This document shows positions 1 through 12,100 of a DNA stretch of 64,000 nt, one piece after another (positions within the stretch are counted from its first letter, which is position 1; every line of letters starts with the position of its first letter). Origin of the DNA: Tanytarsus gracilentus. Its lineage: Eukaryota > Arthropoda > Insecta > Diptera > Chironomidae. Below the pieces are notes generated by a model. It was not told the origin of the DNA, did no database searches, and worked only from the letters and a program-made list of their open reading frames with translations. The stretch lies in NCBI GenBank assembly GCA_038502055.1, contig JAXRKN010000039.1, positions 186,001 through 250,000 on the forward strand, written 5' to 3'. The translations under genes and the position numbers were made by a program.

Positions 1-207
1 GGAAGTCAACTGCAGCACCAGCAACAATTTTATGAACCTATTGAAAGTCCCCCTTTAGCTAGTTTTAATTATTATAACAACAATTCGAGCGATTTCGCTA
101 CAATAAGAAGCTTTCATAGCTTAAGAAGCCCCCATCATATCAGTCAAAATACGATAAATTCGCGAAAGAACCTCTGGAGTTGGTTCAGGACGAGTAAGCG
201 AACTTAA
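1..207 (+). CDS. C-terminal exon of an unrecognised protein (5' part outside window)
   Basis: An open frame runs from the first base to a TAA at 205-207, giving 68 residues with no start codon of its own, so this is the end of a gene that begins upstream. The peptide is Gln-, Asn-, Ser- and His-rich, including LQHQQQFYEPIESPP and NYYNNNSSDF, followed by ATIRSFHSLRSPHH and a basic, Trp-containing end, LWSWFRTSKRT. This looks like a disordered cytoplasmic or scaffold tail. I do not recognise the family. The motif TIRSFHSLRSPHH resembles MTTFRSFNNLNNPHQ in the tail of the membrane protein encoded at 20165-33020, so the two may be tandem paralogues; that is inference. The absence of a stop codon over 68 codons in such AT-rich DNA, followed at once by non-coding sequence, supports real coding. 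Confidence 0.6.
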   Translation, partial: GSQLQHQQQFYEPIESPPLASFNYYNNNSSDFATIRSFHSLRSPHHISQNTINSRKNLWSWFRTSKRT

Positions 208-3200
208 AGTGTTCACTCACTTTTTTAAAAAAATTATTTAAAAGTTAAAATTGTTGTTAAATTGTGATAAAGCCAAAAAGTTGTTTTAAATTTATTATTA
301 CTTTTAATTTTTAACTGATGTACTGGCTGTTATATATTAGAGTGGACATTAAGTTTAAATTTCATTAAAAAGAAAAAATTAAATCAATCATGAAGAAGAC
401 TGAGTCTTTTTTAATCATTTTATTTCATAATTTTTTGTCTTGTTATAATTTTTTAAAAAAATCTTTTCTCCCTGAAAAAAAAACAAAAAATTTAAACTGT
501 TCAGCATACTTAAGAGAAAAGTAAATAATAAAAAAAATAAACATACAAGTCGCATTTAACATTATTCAGCTCCGAATTTCAGCAAATAATTTACAATGAA
601 AATTACTCTCATTAAAAAAGAGGTAATTCCATAATGCTGGCAAATTATGCACAGTCAGCAAGAGCAGAGACGAGGTGGAGAGAAAGTAATTAGAACTGCC
701 GTATTTGTAGCTGGAACTTTTATTCTTCCAAACATACAGACTCACTTTTAATATGTTTCCGAATGTATGTACACACAAAGAGTTATAAATAGACTATATA
801 ATTATCGCCATTGCCGACATAGAATCTATGAGCTCTGATCATCATTACTTATTATTGATTTCGATAATGAGATGAGCTACTCACTAATAATATTTCGAGA
901 GAACAGGAAGTAATTTGAGTCAAATTAGAGAATAATTTTCTCGTTCAATTTAGCCTCTATAGAGGCACGAATTAGCTAAGTACTTTTAAGAGGATAGAGA
1001 GGAGAATTTCGAGGCAAATAATTTTCAAAAAATTTAGCATACCAAAAATGACAAGAGGGAAAAAGAAGCTGCAGAAAAAGGTACATAAGAGATAAGATTC
1101 CATGGTATAAAAATATTTCTTTTAAGATTCATGCCCTTTTCCTTCCTTTTATTACCGTTTGCTTGCTTGTTATGTTCCATGCATTGTTGTACTTTATGAA
1201 AATTATTTCCTCTACTTTTGCTTTATCGTAGTCAAAAAGGAAATTTCATGAATTATCCTCACAATTTTGTTATCTCTCTTAACATTTCCTATCGTATTTT
1301 TGCTAAAATTTCAACAAAAAAAATATTGTCAGTGAACTTTTTAATTGGAGGCAAAAAGAACTCAAAAGAAAACTATTTATTTATGTTTTTTTTGGAGGAG
1401 TTAATTTAACGCTGCAGTATTACCAACACTTTTCTATTTTCATTGCTTTTGTTTCATGTTCACAGCCTCTCTTATGACTTCTCTCCCCTCTGCTTACCCA
1501 CGAGAACAATAAATTCTTTACTTTTTAATTAAATCTCTATATTGTATACGGCATAACACAACAGTAGGCGAAAAAAAAGTTGAAAAAGCGGTGAGCGAGT
1601 ATGGAGGAACGGGGCAGAGAAAGAAAGAATTAAATTTTTAAGGGAAAATATCTCCTGGGAAATTAATTCACACAACAAAAAGTGAATATATGAATGATCT
1701 TAAGTAAAATTTAGTGGAATTTTTGTCAATGCATTTCAAAAATTGAAAAAATGTTAGATCTGTCTAATTTACATCTTTTTTTTATGATAGATTACACCGC
1801 ATTTTATTTCAACCAATTAAACAAAAAAGCGCTCTACTAAAACAGCGAATAGAAGAGAACGCATAATAATAATAAAGATAATTATATTATTAAAGAGAGA
1901 ATAATTCATAGACATATGAAACTAAAATTTCAGAATTTTATATTCAGTAACCCATTAAATTGTATATAATAGAAGCATAATATTACAACAGTTTTGAATG
2001 GCCGTACGGAGGCAATAAAAGTCATGATAGAGAGCCGCCATCACGAAGCGAGAGAAAAATATAGTAATAAAGGTTCTTCATGTTTTTTTGTTTCATAATT
2101 TCGCGGTGTGCTGAATAAAAAAAATTAAAGCTATGATGTATGGCTGGCCAGTTTTACAAGACAACAACAATATCAACTATACATTGAAGAAGAACACAGT
2201 TTCCTGTTTTTAATGTGTTTATTATACGCTCATACTTTAAAAGAAATAGCTGACTTTTTATCTTTTTTTTTACAAAAACAACAGACATGCCAAAAGAGAG
2301 GGCATGAAATATAGGAACCGCCTTTTCGCACATATTTGAGCTGAAAATTTTATAAAGTTTTTAATCGCTTTGTCGATAGCTTATCAAAATTATTTAAAAC
2401 TTTTTAACATCGTGTTGGAAAATTGTTAATTCTCGTAATTATTTTATTTCCTCACGGAATAGCTCACAGATGAGCGCACTTACCCACTCAACAATAACAA
2501 AACAATATAAATCGATGACTTGGCGAAAAAACTCTCTCTGCTTCTTCTCCATTTCATTCGAGCTCACTATCAAATAGCATTTTGTGCCGGTATAAAAAGG
2601 TAATTCGTCTTTTATATTTTCATCATCACTTGTGTGTATTTATACATTTGGTTCGTATTCATGAGAGAGGAGGGTATGTACGGTCATAGAGAGAGATAGT
2701 CAATCACATGGCGGTGAAGTGATGAAGCAACAGATTACCATGAAATTTTGAATAATTGATTTTGGGTGGCACAATGTTTTCATCACCAGACTTGTGGTAG
2801 ACGAGTTATCAACCAATACATTGCAAAAATAAATGTTTTCTTCAAAAAAAATCGTGGGTTAAATCCTAGAATCGTTATTATATTAATGTGAAACAAAATT
2901 TTTAAAATTGAAATACTCGAGGGCCTGTAATTATTATTTTTCATCATTAAAAGTGCTGCAGCGATAAAAAAGAGAGTTCCTTTATGAAAGGTTTTAATTT
3001 CACAAACATACACAATCATTTACTCATTATTTATTTTATTTTTGTTGAATAAGTGCGATGCATTCATCATTTATCACAGTGAAGCAAAAAAAGCCACAAA
3101 AATGACGGTGATGCCTGCACAATAATGCTCGTGTGCATAATTTTAACTCGTACACCTTTCATTTCTTAATAATACAAAAGAGCGAGTCATAATGAAGACA

Positions 3201-6200
3201 TAAAACAACATCATACGATTGCTTCAGGAATAAATTCATCGTTTTTGTATACGTGCAAGTTTTATGTTGAACAAGAATCCGTAATCGTTGTGTTTAATGC
3301 AATGCTCATGCATGCGCTGCTCATGATTTGGATCAACGAAAGAAGAAAAATTATGTACTTGAACATCTCATTATACAATCTCGACTCGATGATGAAGAGA
3401 TCCAGAAATGATTAGATATCGAGGAAGAAAAAACAGATCACGACTGATTAAATCAATTATCACGTTAATATTATTGTTATTATTATTATTATTATCGTAA
3501 GCATGATTATTTTTTTTTGAGAGTTTCAAAGATATGGTGATGATAATGATAAAAAGTATTGCGGATCTTGTTTATCTCAATGCTCACATTTCAATGAGTT
3601 GATGACAGAAAGTGCTTACATCTGGTGATTTGGACTGCCGCGCTTGATGATGATGATAACTTCGATTTTATACTGACTCATGAAATTAATAGCCAAGTAT
3701 ACATGTAAGCCAAGTTATTCGGTATTATTACTTATTACCTCCTCATCTTTCTTTCCTCTCTACACAATTCACGAATGATTGATTGCCTTCAAAGGTTATG
3801 TTGATCATCAAACTATAATTTACTCATGCTTATTGTATATAATATGAAAAATTTCACTTCTGCAGCATTAATCTAAATTCAATTCAGATATATTTTATTC
3901 AAATTTCTTAATTCACAGCGAGGCTTGAAATGATTTACAATTTTTTTTGCCGATCTCTGGTATTGTGCTGTGAATCCTTTAAATAATTTATTTTCCTTAT
4001 AACTGAATTGCAAGAAAATTATTTGAATAAAACATAAATAGATTAATGTTTGCTTTTGGCTTGGAGAAAGAGAACGAGAAAATTAAGATAAGCGAGTAAG
4101 TGGTGTCAGTATAGACGATTATTGGATGTGATTATCTGCCACTTCTGAACGAAACGAACGCACATTGGGAACGAGCAAGATATATTAATGAATGTACGCC
4201 ATGTATAAGTAATGAGAAAGCTCGAACTTTGGCAAAAGTCATGTCAATACGTACGAGTACATTCACACACACGAGTATTCACTATTGATTTTCAATCTCT
4301 TGGAGATTAAAAAAGCATTTCCCCTCGCTGCTTCTTCGCCCATTAGGTACATTGCTACATTCGTTGATACAATCATTAATCATTGATTTCAAATCTCATT
4401 TTAATTATTATTGTCTGTATAACGTGAAACGCAAGAGAGAATTTTTGAATGAACCAAAAACTAAATGTTTTTGTTTTTAAATGGTGTCAAAATATTTTTT
4501 ACTAAAAATCGCAAAAACATCGACTTAGTAAAACCCCAACTTCTCTCGACTTCATCTCGCGGTTGAAATGAGCGAAAAAAAACTTTATTACAACATTAAA
4601 ATCATCATTCTGAACGAAAAATATATAGCTGACGCAAGGAACAATTTTCAGAAGGGGAAAAATTTTAATTTCGACATTTTTTGATGCGGAACTTTAGAAA
4701 TTTTTACTGTGAAATTTCTTGCTGTCATAGCTTTTTAGTACGCATTGGGGGTACGGTTTATGGAAGAGAGAAGGAAGAGGAGAGTTACGTAATGTAAATG
4801 AAATATGAAACTCTCTTAATAAGTTTAATTTTTTATTATTTGATTTTCTCTCTAACCGTTCAAATTATGGAGAAAAGGAAAACTTTATATCTAGTAGATA
4901 AGGATTTGGAAGAATAACAGGAAATTACAATTTCATGTTGGATCCCTCCTCCATTTCACCCTACTTATCCGAAGTCTTCGTATCATGACATTACCCAGTC
5001 CTCTTTGCCGCAGCCTTATTGTATCGCAAAAGCAAAATATTCAAATTAAAGCCATAAATTTGTGCATTTATTAAATTTTTTCCTCTTTAGACAGTCAAGA
5101 TTTCTGTTCCGCAACATATTTCTTTGAATGGATTTTAATTTTTTCCTCTCATTCCTTGACGTTTTCTAATTTCGATAAGCTTTCGTGTACTCACAAGAAT
5201 GAGTCTACCGCAGTAGAATTTGTAAAATTAGTTGAAGATAAATTTCCTCCAAGAATTGAAATAAAAGTGACATTGACTGACATTCTTCGTTGAAGCTCGA
5301 AGTTGCAATGTTTTCTCTTGTTTAAATTACTTTATGATGTCTTCATTGCATACATACACGCACGTTAGTATATAAATGAATGTTAAGCCTCATATCGATC
5401 ATGTTGTTGTCATTAAATGAGACGCTTAATGAAAGATTAATCGATGCGCCATCATTTCGCTTAATGTATGTCAACACAGGAAAAGTTCGCGACCAGCAAT
5501 GAATCACGTCTTTCAATCTTGAAGAAATGTAAGTGCGCGTTGATTAACGATTGAGGCAAGTTGAAAGAAGCAATTTAAAATAGACTCGATAATCCAATGA
5601 AGATTTTCAACACATGCTTTAAAATTTCTTTCTCTCGTAATAAAAAAAAACATTTCAGGCCGACTAGACGACAATGTCAACGACAATGCCTTGTGTTTGC
5701 GCACTCTCTCGACACTGTCGAGTGGAATATGGGATTATGTTAATTGGTGAGATTTATAAAACACTGTATAAAGATTTTTTTAATTTTTATAAATCTGCCT
5801 ATGTCGCTCTTCAGATCTTCTCCGCAAGCGAGAGAAATTGTGAAAAATGGAATGCAGATAATTATGGAAATTTGGTGGAGGATTAACGTCGCTCTTTCAA
5901 CATTTATTTTAATTCAGGACGTGGCTGGTCTGATGTGTCGTCATCATTATCATTATTTTAAAAGCCTCGCTAAAAAAATGTTTGTTTGGTTAGAGTGAAA
6001 CGGAAGCACGTCAGTTGCCATATTGCTCTCTCCCTAAATTATTTTAAACCCTCACATTGCAATAAATTTCTTTGTGTCTCATTTCAAATACTAATAAAGT
6101 TTTTTTTATAATTTAATTAAAATGCGAAGGGTTCTTTTAATTAACTTTTACTATATTATATGTGGAAATAATTATAACCACAAATTACTTTCTTCAAGCT

Positions 6201-8419
6201 AAAGATTAAATTCCTTTTTTAGTATAAAAAATGTTCAAGTGGATGATAATTGTAAAATATTTAATGATATAGATCGTTTCAAGTGGTGCTGAATTGATGA
6301 TATGATTGAGATGTCAGTTGAAAAAAATAGCAGGTATATTTTGAGCGTATATTTCAAACATTGTCCGACATTGATGCATCTTTCTTATAAATACATTTTT
6401 TGTTAGTTTTCTTCTTGATTTTCTCAAGAAAAAGAGAGAGAGAGAGACGGAAAAAATCTAGACTCATACACATCTGAAATAACAGACGGTCAACGTAAAA
6501 GTGAATTCTTGTCGTCCGTCCATTCTATTCATAAGAACACTGAAAATAAGTTGACACAAAAAGTAGCATTTGCAGGACATCCATGTGTGTTACAAATGTC
6601 TGTGTTTTCTATCCCTTTTTCATGTTCGATCCTTATAATCGATATTTTAGAAATTTTTATGTTACACAATGCAAGAATCAGACCCAGAAATATGATGCGA
6701 AAGTTTTATCCGAAGCAGCGAGATAAAACTACAGTAACAGATTGTGTGTCAGACAAAGAAAAAGTTTTTCTTCGATGTTTTTGTTCTTCCCCGTCACGAA
6801 AACTTGCGTCGTTATCATTCGAGCGCTTTATTTGCCAGAGATAATAATTAGTATGCCACCACGTGCTAATGCGGTTTGGCTTGCCAAAATTTTCACACAC
6901 ACATAAGTATTACAGTTCTAATAATAAAATTCTAGCTGATTAAATTATGTTTATGACAATTGCCACTATTTTTATTATTATGTGAGGGGAAAAGTTTGAA
7001 CAAAAATTATTGCATTCTTATTTCTCTTTATTGGCAAGTCAAGTCAGGTCGCAATTTCAAATATTATAGCGACACACTGCTAGATTAACTGCACACGTTT
7101 ACGTTGAAGCGTGTTGTGTAATAAAAATATTGTTGCGTGATATTAAATTGCTCTATTTCCACAAAAATGTCCTGTGTTAAACTATACCAAAAAATAAATA
7201 TTATACTTTTAGAATTATATTGGGATCGTGAGGTTTGATAAAAAAAAATAAGTGAGAAAGGAGAAATTATAAATTCGATAAGAGCCGAGGACGACGACGA
7301 GACAAATTCTGTTTTTGTTTACGACCCGTATCTTAATTACATTTCCCTTTCCGATAATGCTATGAAATGAAAATAAATATAAACACAACCTGTTCCGCTG
7401 TGTCTTTGTTTTTATTTTTCGTCGGAAGGAGCAGCGATTCTATTTTCACGAAATAAATTTATCAGCAAAGGGCTTGTGACGGTGTTTCGGTAAAAATGTG
7501 ATGATAACAATAAAAATGGAATTGAAATTTATTTCCCTCGAATTTATTGGAGACACAAAGGGATGACTTGATCAAAACGGGTATACGCACAATAAATAAG
7601 CTACCATAGCTATCGAGCGATTCATTTCATTTTTATATGTTTTAAAGGCACTCATATAAAAAAATGAAAGAAATACGGTCAAAGTGTTTTTTGTAATCTC
7701 TCTATCGAGTCGCAGGTAGAGACACAAAAATCGAGGAAAAGGTAGACAGGCGATGAAAAAACAAAAAACATCATCCGAGGGATAACAACGTGATGTATAT
7801 GTATATAAAAAGTCCAACATCTACATCTTTATGACTTTGACTCAGCTTCGAGTATTGGAAATAAATTTAATTTCTTTTTCTTCTTCTCTCTTTTCAACCA
7901 ATTTTTTTTGTTGAATCCAAAAAAGAAACAATAAAATGAAGAGAAATTTTCTGGTAAATGGTAAAAAAAGAAGAAATAATTCTAGTTCTTTAAAAAAATT
8001 AACATCTTCATTAACTCTCTCACGTTATACAGACACAATTGAGGGATACATTTTTAAAGGAGATGATGATGATGAAGAAGAAGAAGAGGAGTTCATTATG
8101 CGGTGTGATAATCCCTTAAACACAATATTTCTTTTAACCTCTTCATTAAATTTTCTCATACACAATGCTCTTAATCTCAAACGATTCTGTTTCTAATTTC
8201 AAGAAAATTTAATTTATCCAATCGAATATCATCAATTCTTTTTCTTTCTTTAGAAATCTCTTGCTAAAAAGTGCGACATATGTTGAGTATATAAATAACA
8301 GGTATGTATAAGGCGCGAGCATGCTGGGAGCAGAGGAAATAAATTAAGAAATTAGCACAAAACGCATATCTCAGTGAGAGGAAACATCTCAATCTCTTTT
8401 ATATTTTTTTCGGTTATGC
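208..8419. other. Gene-free AT-rich stretch
   Basis: No open frame here shows convincing coding character; the longest are 60-110 codons of low-complexity residues without family resemblance or splice partners. The stretch begins as the 3' UTR of the exon ending at 207. It contains a TTA/ATT trinucleotide tract near 3465-3496 and many short poly-A and poly-T runs. It could hold enhancers or UTR exons of either flanking gene, but nothing specific can be named. Confidence 0.5.
3465..3496. repeat. (TTA)n-type microsatellite
   Basis: An imperfect trinucleotide tract of TTA/ATT units is visible directly. It has no coding frame around it. Confidence 0.6.
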
Positions 8420-8427
8420 ATTGAAAT
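8420..8427. repeat. Left 8-bp target-site duplication of the hAT element
   Basis: ATTGAAAT here matches 9160-9167 exactly and directly abuts the left terminal inverted repeat. Confidence 0.85.
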
Positions 8428-9159
8428 TAGAGTTTCTCACGGGTAACCCGGGTACGGGTATACCGGGTATGCCGTCAATTTTACTACCCGGGTATACCCG
8501 GAAAATTGCTCTACCCTTACCCGGGTAAAAATTAAAAAATTGAAGAAAATTTTTTAATTTTTTTGTGAAAAAATCTTCCTCCATAAGTGCTTTTTATGTT
8601 TTGTGTAAACCAATAACTGAAAATGTTTTGTTTACAATTAATTTTATCATTATAAAACTACATGACTCAAGAAGGTACTTTACCTATATAAATTTAGATT
8701 CGTTTGTGAAATTTTTTAATTAAAAAAGTATTTTGAAAATCAACTGCAAGTGAAAAAAAAATAGCCATGAGATGACATAAGAAGACTCAAACAAAGATCT
8801 CCAATTTTGGACCGATTGTTTAAAGCTTTATTAACGATTCAGGCAACATCAGTTACTTCATAGAGGGCATTTTTAGAGGCTGAGATATTGTAACAAAGGC
8901 TAGAACTCGAATGTCAGACCTTCACTGTGTAATGTTCCTTAAGAACTATTTCCGTTAAATTTTTATATTTTTTTAATTTTATTTTTGTTTAAAAAATTTT
9001 TTTGTTATAAAAATGCTCGATGTAAAGATTGCCGAAAATTTGAGTAAAAATAGGTATATTTTTTAAAAATTTTTCCCGGGCATGCCCGGGCTCCCGGGTA
9101 GTAAATTTTTTTACCCGGGTAGGACAAAATCTCATTACCCGGGCATTTGAGAAACTCTA
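8428..9159. mobile_element. Non-autonomous hAT-type DNA transposon (MITE)
   Basis: The 732-bp element begins TAGAGTTTCTCA and ends with its exact reverse complement TGAGAAACTCTA. It is flanked by a perfect 8-bp direct repeat, ATTGAAAT, at 8420-8427 and 9160-9167. An 8-bp target-site duplication with short terminal inverted repeats is the signature of the hAT superfamily. Both ends carry clusters of CCCGGGTA-type motifs, about eight CCCGGG hexamers in all, which stand out sharply from the AT-rich surroundings and probably form subterminal transposase-binding repeats. The centre is AT-rich and encodes no transposase, so it would have to be mobilised in trans. The intact duplication and perfect terminal repeats suggest a fairly recent insertion. 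Confidence 0.88.
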
Positions 9160-9167
9160 ATTGAAAT
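9160..9167. repeat. Right 8-bp target-site duplication of the hAT element
   Basis: ATTGAAAT here is the second copy and directly abuts the right terminal inverted repeat ending CTCTA. Confidence 0.85.
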
Positions 9168-12100
9168 CGTATTAAAAACTCATCATTATCTTTGAACATA
9201 TGATGTAGATGCTTTTTTGTTTGTTGGGTCGGTTGAAAGAAGAATGGTCGAGATAAAGAGAAAAGAAGAATTATGAGGAAAAGAAGCCCAACAACAACAC
9301 AATCATCATGATGAGAGAGGCTTCGGTTACAAGGAATAATCTGTTGTTGCCCTTGAATTATATTCGCTTACAAATTTTATTTCTTTATTTCTCTCTTTTG
9401 TGTAACTGCAGTGCGAAAACTATTCGATCCTTGACTGACTTTATTCGAGAAACTCTGCGTGAAGAAAAGTCAAATGTTTATTTATTCTAATCGCAACAAA
9501 ATATTAACGAAACGTATAAAAATGTACATTTTTTGGAGCGAAATTAATGCGATAAAATTGGCACGGCCGAGAGCGAAAAATTTATATCTTGTTCTCGCTG
9601 AAAACATTTGAGTCGTTTATGAGATTTAATGAAGATGTTTCATAATAAATTGCCAGAGTCATTCTTATTGCCTTCATTTTTTATTCCTTCAACACACACA
9701 CACACACACTTTCGTGTTCGCATAGCTATCGAGCTCTTTTGCCATTTTCGGCTCAAACGAATTTTAATTTTTCTTAAGTCCGTTCTGATTCAAGCACACA
9801 GCAAAAGAGAGAAAAAAATGCGCGGAGACAAATGTTTATTCATTAAATTTTATTCGTTCGGCCAATTTTTTTCCAAAGCCGGCATGAGTATATATGAGTT
9901 TTATTATATTTAGTTGTCAAATTATTTTTGTGCCATACTAAATACCATGAGGCATTACTTTTGATCCAACTGTCAAAACTCAAATCTCAAACAACTAAAT
10001 ATTCGCTTGACGAGGAGAGTAGATTGAAATTCAATAGGTAGCAGTGTCATGAGTCCCACACTTTAATTGTTTTATTCTGCTTTGTTGCCGTATGTCGTGC
10101 ACGACGAAAAAAACATCGTCGATGGACACACAAAGTGTTCGCGGAGAATGAGGCTTTGTGTTTGTGCTTTAAATAATGACAAATCAGATTTTTTCCATTG
10201 AACAATTCTCGCCGCGGAGCTTTAGTGGTGGTCACATTGCAGCGAGGAGAGAGAGAGAGTCGAGCAATTGAGTTTGACGTTAAGAATGAAATTAACGAGA
10301 AAAGAATTGAGAGTGAGAGAAATTATTTCATTTTAGACTTTTATTTGAGAGGCTCTTCTGATGACGATGACGCGACAATCATAAAGGAATGTTGTGAATA
10401 TTTATTTAATATCCGGAATTTCGAATGATGAAGCGCATTTCTAATGTAGCAAGAAATGATGACGAGTAAGAAAATCAGATTTTTTTTCAGACTAAAGTTC
10501 CCTTTTTTGTTACCTCTCTATACATGAAATTTCTAATCAAATATGCCATTGTGATGCTCGCGCTCTTTTCATCGAAAATAATTCAATTGAAAAATAATAA
10601 AATTTTACACTTCACTCAATACTGCGAAATGGTGATGAAAATCGAAAAATGTCATGATTCATAACAGTGCGTTGAGAGGAAGTTTAAGAGAGGAGAAAAA
10701 GAACAATATGACGAATTTAGAACCCTCTTAAGTGAATCAATGAATGAATCATTGAATATTGCAAAAAAAGACAAATATAATTTAATTAAATTTCATTTCA
10801 ATCTTTCCATTTTCTTCAACACTTAGTGTCAACCCAACATTTCACATTAAAAAGACAAAATTCAACCTTCTTGGGGCACTTGAGAATGTCGAGTGATTGA
10901 ATGAGTGAGTGCGTTTGTATGTGAAAGAAATTGAGAAATCATTGAATTTAATAAAATTCCACGTATGAGACTCTCGACAACAACCTCTTACTTTATATCA
11001 TTTTTATGTCAGGCTGTCTTCTATCTTTTTAAAAAGACCCCATAGTACTCTAATGTCATTGTCTAATTAACCTCGAAGAGCCACGATGAACGAGAAGTGC
11101 CACATATTTTCTATAAATTGCTTTCTCAGGCGCAAGTGGAATATTTTACATAACTGCGCAAATTTATTGAAGAATTTTTTTATTCATGTTCAAAGAATTC
11201 CTTTCATGCTAAAATTTTCTATTCATTAACATGTTATTGCTGCCATTGTTGAGCACTCAAGTGGAGGAAGATGGCAAAGTGTGAAGAATTATTTCCATTT
11301 ATAGATATGGATCTCAATGTCATGTTTTCTCTGACATGCATAAACAAACTAACTGAGAATTTCAATGCAGATCTTATGGGGTGGAAACGGTCACTGTCGA
11401 GTGTATTTTAGCATACGTTTGTTAAGGGATGGAATTTGTCAACGTATAAAACTTAATCATTCGATGTAATTCCATTTCCATATGTTGATGCTTGCGCGCC
11501 CTAAACCTAACAAAAAAGCAATTACCAGTTCATTCAAAATCCCTGTTTCATCAACGCTTCACGGTAAATATTTGCCATAAACCCGATAATGCTCTTTATC
11601 ATGCATTAAATGCAATTTATTTGCCTAGCTTTATTTTTCAACTCTAAAAAAACTGTGAATGGAATCCAATCAGAATGCAGAATGAATAAATATCGTCAGT
11701 AACATAAATTTTTAATTCTTTTGTCCGGGTGAGAGTGCCAAAAAAGACACCATAAGGACATTATCTCTGCATTGTGTGCTGCTGCGAGCTGTGTATGCTT
11801 TGGACGATGAAGGGGAAGAGTTTTGATATACGGTCCATGATGTACTGAATAATAATAATAATAAAAATAATAAAAAACGCAATAAAGTGTGGAATTTACT
11901 CTTTTTTAAAAAACATAATATTGTATCTCATCTTCATTGTTCCACAATTTATTAGATTTATTTTTTATAAATTTAAATTTTAATAAAACTGAAACAATTT
12001 AAACGTTTTTTAAAAAATAATTTAATTTTTTTTCTGAACACCACTACATAAAGAATTTTTTTGAGTAATCCTATTATCAACGGTGGTGGCTTCGTAAATC

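Noticed and set aside
6509..6844. 111-codon frame in the upstream desert
   Set aside because: No ATG at the frame start, irregular composition and no recognisable domain.
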